This document shows positions 61,931-64,000 of a DNA stretch of 64,000 bases, one piece after another (position 1 is the first letter of the stretch; the number at the start of each line of letters is the position of its first letter). A model generated the notes under the pieces. That model searched no databases. It worked only from the letters and a program-made list of their open reading frames with translations, and was not told where the DNA came from. This DNA comes from Rubellimicrobium arenae. Lineage in GTDB: Bacteria; Pseudomonadota; Alphaproteobacteria; Rhodobacterales; Rhodobacteraceae. A program made the translations under genes and the position numbers. The DNA is taken from contig NZ_JAFMSS010000002.1 in NCBI RefSeq assembly GCF_017916295.1, positions 124,001 to 188,000 on the forward strand, in the 5' to 3' direction.

Positions 61931-61952
61931 CGGCCGGGCGCTGGCCCGGCCG
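61931..61952 (-). terminator. Hairpin after ybjN
   Basis: CGGCCGGG / CCCGGCCG (8 bp) with a six-base loop, 24 bases past the ybjN stop and followed on the minus strand by TTTCG. A likely terminator for ybjN. Confidence 0.6.
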
Positions 61953-61975
61953 TCGGTGGTGCTGGGGCCGCGGCC

Positions 61976-62479
61976 TCAGGCGCGGCCGTAGGCCTCGGCG
62001 ATGGCGACCTGCATCGCATCCTTGGGGGTCCGGCCGCCCCAGATGGCCAGCTGCACGGCGGGGTAGAAGCGCTCGGCGCTCATCATCGCGGCGTGGATCA
62101 TGGTGTCGATCTGCTCGGGGCTGGCGATCTGGTCACCCGCCAGCACGAGGCCGTAGCGGAAGACCATCATCTTCTCCTCCTCCCACCAGGTGAAGGCGCC
62201 GGCCCAGCACAGGTCGTTGATGCGGTTGAGGAGGTCGTGCAGCGCGGGGATCCGGTCCGCGGGCGGATCGAGCTCATAGGTGCAGAGAAGGCGAAGGGTC
62301 TCGTCGGCGGGCGACCAGGCGAGAGTCAGGGCATAGGTGCGCCACTGACCTTCGAGGGTCATGGCGATCTGGTTCTCGGCCACGCGGTCGAAGTCCCACT
62401 CGTAATGCGTGGCGATGGTCTCCACCACGTCGATCGGGTGGATCTCGCCCTCGTCGAGATAGGTCTCGGAGATAGTCAT
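61976..62479 (-). CDS. YbjN domain-containing protein
   Basis: 167 residues, the YbjN/T3SC-like fold (HPIDVVETIATHYEWDFDRV, LRLLCTYELDPPADRIPALHDLLNRIND, WAGAFTWWEEEKMMVFRYGLVL). YbjN has a chaperone-like fold and affects motility and stress in enterics; role here unknown. Lies between the proC operon and ubiK on the minus strand. The leader carries a hairpin. Confidence 0.9.
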   Translation of the reverse strand: MTISETYLDEGEIHPIDVVETIATHYEWDFDRVAENQIAMTLEGQWRTYALTLAWSPADETLRLLCTYELDPPADRIPALHDLLNRINDLCWAGAFTWWEEEKMMVFRYGLVLAGDQIASPEQIDTMIHAAMMSAERFYPAVQLAIWGGRTPKDAMQVAIAEAYGRA

Positions 62480-62542
62480 AGCTCGGGCCCCTTACCTAGG
62501 CGCCCCGGAGCGGGATGCGTCCGGAGCGCGTTGCCTGCTCCA

Positions 62543-62569
62543 GGGTTCGGTGGGCTTTTCACCGAGCCC
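62543..62569 (-). promoter_or_regulatory. Leader hairpin upstream of ybjN
   Basis: A ten-pair stem with one G·T (GGGTTCGGTG / CACCGAGCCC) and a seven-base loop, 64 bases before the ybjN ATG. The flank at 62570–62630 is AT-rich and likely has the promoter, but no clear -35/-10 with good spacing is found. Confidence 0.35.
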
Positions 62570-62630
62570 TACGAGATATGGTGGCCCAACAAACGAGTCT
62601 GTAAAGCGAATTCTTGGGGACAAACGGGAA

Positions 62631-62655
62631 CACGGGCGTGAACGCCACGCCCGTG
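62631..62655 (-). terminator. Terminator of ubiK
   Basis: Perfect 10-bp stem CACGGGCGTG-GCGTT-CACGCCCGTG on the minus strand, eight bases past the ubiK stop, followed by TTCCCGTTTG. A strong stem with a mixed T-rich tail supports an intrinsic terminator. Confidence 0.7.
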
Positions 62656-62663
62656 CCGCCTTC

Positions 62664-62963
62664 TCAGGCGCCCGGGGAACCGGGCCACTCGGGCTTGGTT
62701 TCCACCTCCTGGGCCGCCCCCTGGAGCTTGGCCTCCAGCGCGGTGATGCGGGCCGACAGGGCGTCGTTCTCCTCGCGGGCCTTCTGGGCCATCGCGCGGA
62801 CGGCCTCGAACTCCTCGCGGGTCACGAGGTCGCGATCGGCCAGGAGACGGTCCACGAGAGACTTCATGGCGGTCTGCGCCTCGTCCCGGGCCCCCTGCGC
62901 CACGCCCATGGCGTTGGTCATCAGCTGCGACAGGTCGTCGAGGATCTTGTTGCGGGTCTGCAT
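62664..62963 (-). CDS. ubiK: UbiK/BMFP-type accessory factor
   Basis: 99 residues, BMFP family (DUF526). RNKILDDLSQLMTNAMGVAQG, then a membrane-binding helix and a trimeric coiled coil around VTREEFEAVRAMAQKAREENDALSARI. In E. coli UbiK helps ubiquinone synthesis under oxygen and binds UbiJ; in other bacteria it is described as a membrane-fusogenic protein. GGAG lies eight bases before the ATG. Divergent from lgt. Confidence 0.88.
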   Translation of the reverse strand: MQTRNKILDDLSQLMTNAMGVAQGARDEAQTAMKSLVDRLLADRDLVTREEFEAVRAMAQKAREENDALSARITALEAKLQGAAQEVETKPEWPGSPGA

Positions 62964-63058
62964 GGGGCACTCCGGGGTCATGTCGTGCCGAGATATGGGG
63001 GGAGCCGGGGACCCGCGCAAGGTTGACACCCCGCGCGGGCGCGCACAGGAAAGGCGAC

Positions 63059-63955
63059 ATGACCGGCATCCCGTTCCCCGACATCTCTCCCGAGGTCTTC
63101 TCGGTCACGATCTTCGGCCTGCGCTTTGCGCTGCGCTGGTACGCCCTGGCCTACATCGCCGGCATCCTGATCGGGTGGCGCGTGGCCGTGGCGGCCCTGA
63201 AGCGGCCGCATCTCTGGGCCGGAGGCGTCGCGCCCATGACGCCCGCGCAGCTCGAGTCGCTGCTCACCTGGATCATCCTTGGCATCATCGGCGGCGGGCG
63301 GCTGGGCTACGTGCTGTTCTACCGGCCCGACTACTACCTGAGCCATCCGCTGGAGATTCCCGCGCTCTGGGAAGGAGGCATGTCCTTCCACGGCGGGCTC
63401 CTGGGCGTGACCACGGCGATCCTGGTCTTCTGCTGGCGGGAACGGGCGCCGCTGGGCGGGGTCGCGGACGCCATCGCGCTGGCCTCGCCGCCGGCGATCC
63501 TGCTGGGCCGCATCGCCAACTTCGTCAACGCCGAGCTCTGGGGCCGGCCCACGACGCTGCCCTGGGGCGTGATCTTTCCCGGCGAGGCCGCGCAGGACTG
63601 CCCCGGCGTGCTGGGCGCCTGCGCCCGGCATCCGTCGCAGCTCTACGAGGCGGGGATGGAAGGGCTGCTGCTCGGCCTCGTCCTGATCGTGCTGGCGTTC
63701 CGCGGCGGCGCGCTGCGGCGGCGCTGGCTGCTGAGCGGCGTGTTCTTCGCGGGCTACGGGCTGGCCCGGTTCCTTGTGGAGTTCGTGCGGCAGCCGGACG
63801 GGCAGTTCGTGTCGCCGGGCAATCCGCTCGGGCTCGCGCTGCACTGGAACGGCTGGGGGCTGACGATGGGGCAGACGCTGACCCTGCCGATGATCCTGAT
63901 CGGGGCGCTGATGATCCTCTGGGCCCGCCGCCAGCCGCGAGCCGTCCCGGCGTGA
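63059..63955 (+). CDS. lgt: Prolipoprotein diacylglyceryl transferase
   Basis: 298 residues, about seven transmembrane helices. FALRWYALAYIAGILIGWRV, catalytic His segment GGMSFHGGLLG, the signature GRIANFVNAELWGRPT and RHPSQLYEAGMEG. Transfers diacylglycerol to the lipobox Cys of pre-lipoproteins, the first lipoprotein maturation step; the M48 lipoprotein in this window would be a substrate. Its stop overlaps the next gene's GTG. Confidence 0.96.
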   Translation: MTGIPFPDISPEVFSVTIFGLRFALRWYALAYIAGILIGWRVAVAALKRPHLWAGGVAPMTPAQLESLLTWIILGIIGGGRLGYVLFYRPDYYLSHPLEIPALWEGGMSFHGGLLGVTTAILVFCWRERAPLGGVADAIALASPPAILLGRIANFVNAELWGRPTTLPWGVIFPGEAAQDCPGVLGACARHPSQLYEAGMEGLLLGLVLIVLAFRGGALRRRWLLSGVFFAGYGLARFLVEFVRQPDGQFVSPGNPLGLALHWNGWGLTMGQTLTLPMILIGALMILWARRQPRAVPA

Positions 63956-64000
63956 CCCCCCTCGCCACCCTCCTGGCCGAGCGCATCGCCGCGACCGGGC
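63952..64000 (+). CDS. Start of a MidA/NDUFAF7-family (COG1565) methyltransferase gene, cut by the right edge
   Basis: Only 16 residues are visible (MTPLATLLAERIAATG), beginning at a GTG that overlaps the lgt stop as GTGA. The N-terminal pattern and position directly after lgt match the COG1565 SAM-dependent methyltransferase gene that follows lgt in Rhodobacterales. The human relative NDUFAF7 methylates an arginine in complex I. The call rests on context plus a short sequence. Confidence 0.55.
   Translation, partial: MTPLATLLAERIAATG

Overview
This window looks like a core chromosomal segment of a very GC-rich alphaproteobacterium of the Rhodobacterales (Rhodobacteraceae). The pointers are the gene order glyQ – DUF6446 – glyS – PPDK-like protein, a GcrA cell-cycle regulator, an MgtC/FtsY neighbourhood, a methylmalonyl-CoA epimerase next to a DUF1467 gene, a SAM-II riboswitch before metZ, and many small proteins of roseobacter type. 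GC is around 70% almost everywhere. A Rubellimicrobium-like genome would fit, but that is a guess. No rRNA, tRNA, CRISPR array, insertion sequence, phage or plasmid gene was recognised.

Layout. 1–5.1 kb (minus): glycyl-tRNA synthetase operon, glyQ, a one-TM DUF6446 protein, glyS and the N-terminal part of a PPDK-like protein. 5.3–13.2 kb: a SPOR/peptidoglycan-binding pseudo-protease, folE2, metZ under a SAM-II riboswitch, a GST, yciB, mgtC, ftsY and a small exported protein. 13.2–18.7 kb: xseA, purD, rpmB with a promoter and terminator, an Rmf-like gene, an alpha/beta hydrolase and meaB. 18.8–29.8 kb: hrpB, gnd, a NUDIX gene, exoD, a KefB-type antiporter, DUF1993, rimO, a 2-hydroxyacid dehydrogenase and gcrA. 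29.9–34.8 kb: an ABC-2 exporter, then the zinc locus znuB-znuC-zur divergent from znuA with three Zur-type boxes between them. 34.9–41.3 kb: two fasciclin proteins, a LysE exporter, a non-pyrrolysine MttB-family protein, a HAD phosphatase, DUF3572 and a PleD-like diguanylate cyclase. 41.4–49 kb: a run of convergent pairs (hemolysin III/M48 protease, 77-aa protein/GMC oxidoreductase, EI24/DUF1467, response regulator/GNAT) plus a nitroreductase and a methylmalonyl-CoA epimerase. 49.4–55.5 kb: aspS, pabC, pabB, an APC permease behind a structured leader, and a methyltransferase. 55.6–64 kb: carB, tdk, an operon of proC, a CsaA-like gene and a glyoxylate reductase-like gene, ybjN, ubiK, lgt and the start of a MidA-family gene.

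How the genes fit together. Most are housekeeping genes: translation (glyQ/S, aspS, rpmB, rimO, Rmf-like), nucleotide synthesis (purD, carB, tdk), folate and pABA (folE2, pabB/C), methionine and proline synthesis, propionyl-CoA/methylmalonyl-CoA metabolism (meaB, mce), zinc uptake, and envelope maintenance (lgt, yciB, ftsY). Operons are tightly packed, with ATGA, GTGA or TTGA stop/start overlaps. Six convergent pairs overlap by exactly the palindrome CTAG.

No clearly new multi-gene system (defence, secretion, biosynthetic cluster) is visible. The most interesting items are regulatory or structural: the SAM-II riboswitch with two mutually exclusive downstream helices, an interlaced-helix leader before the APC permease, the recurring CTAG junctions, a low-GC inserted block inside glyS, and the catalytically degenerate protease domain.
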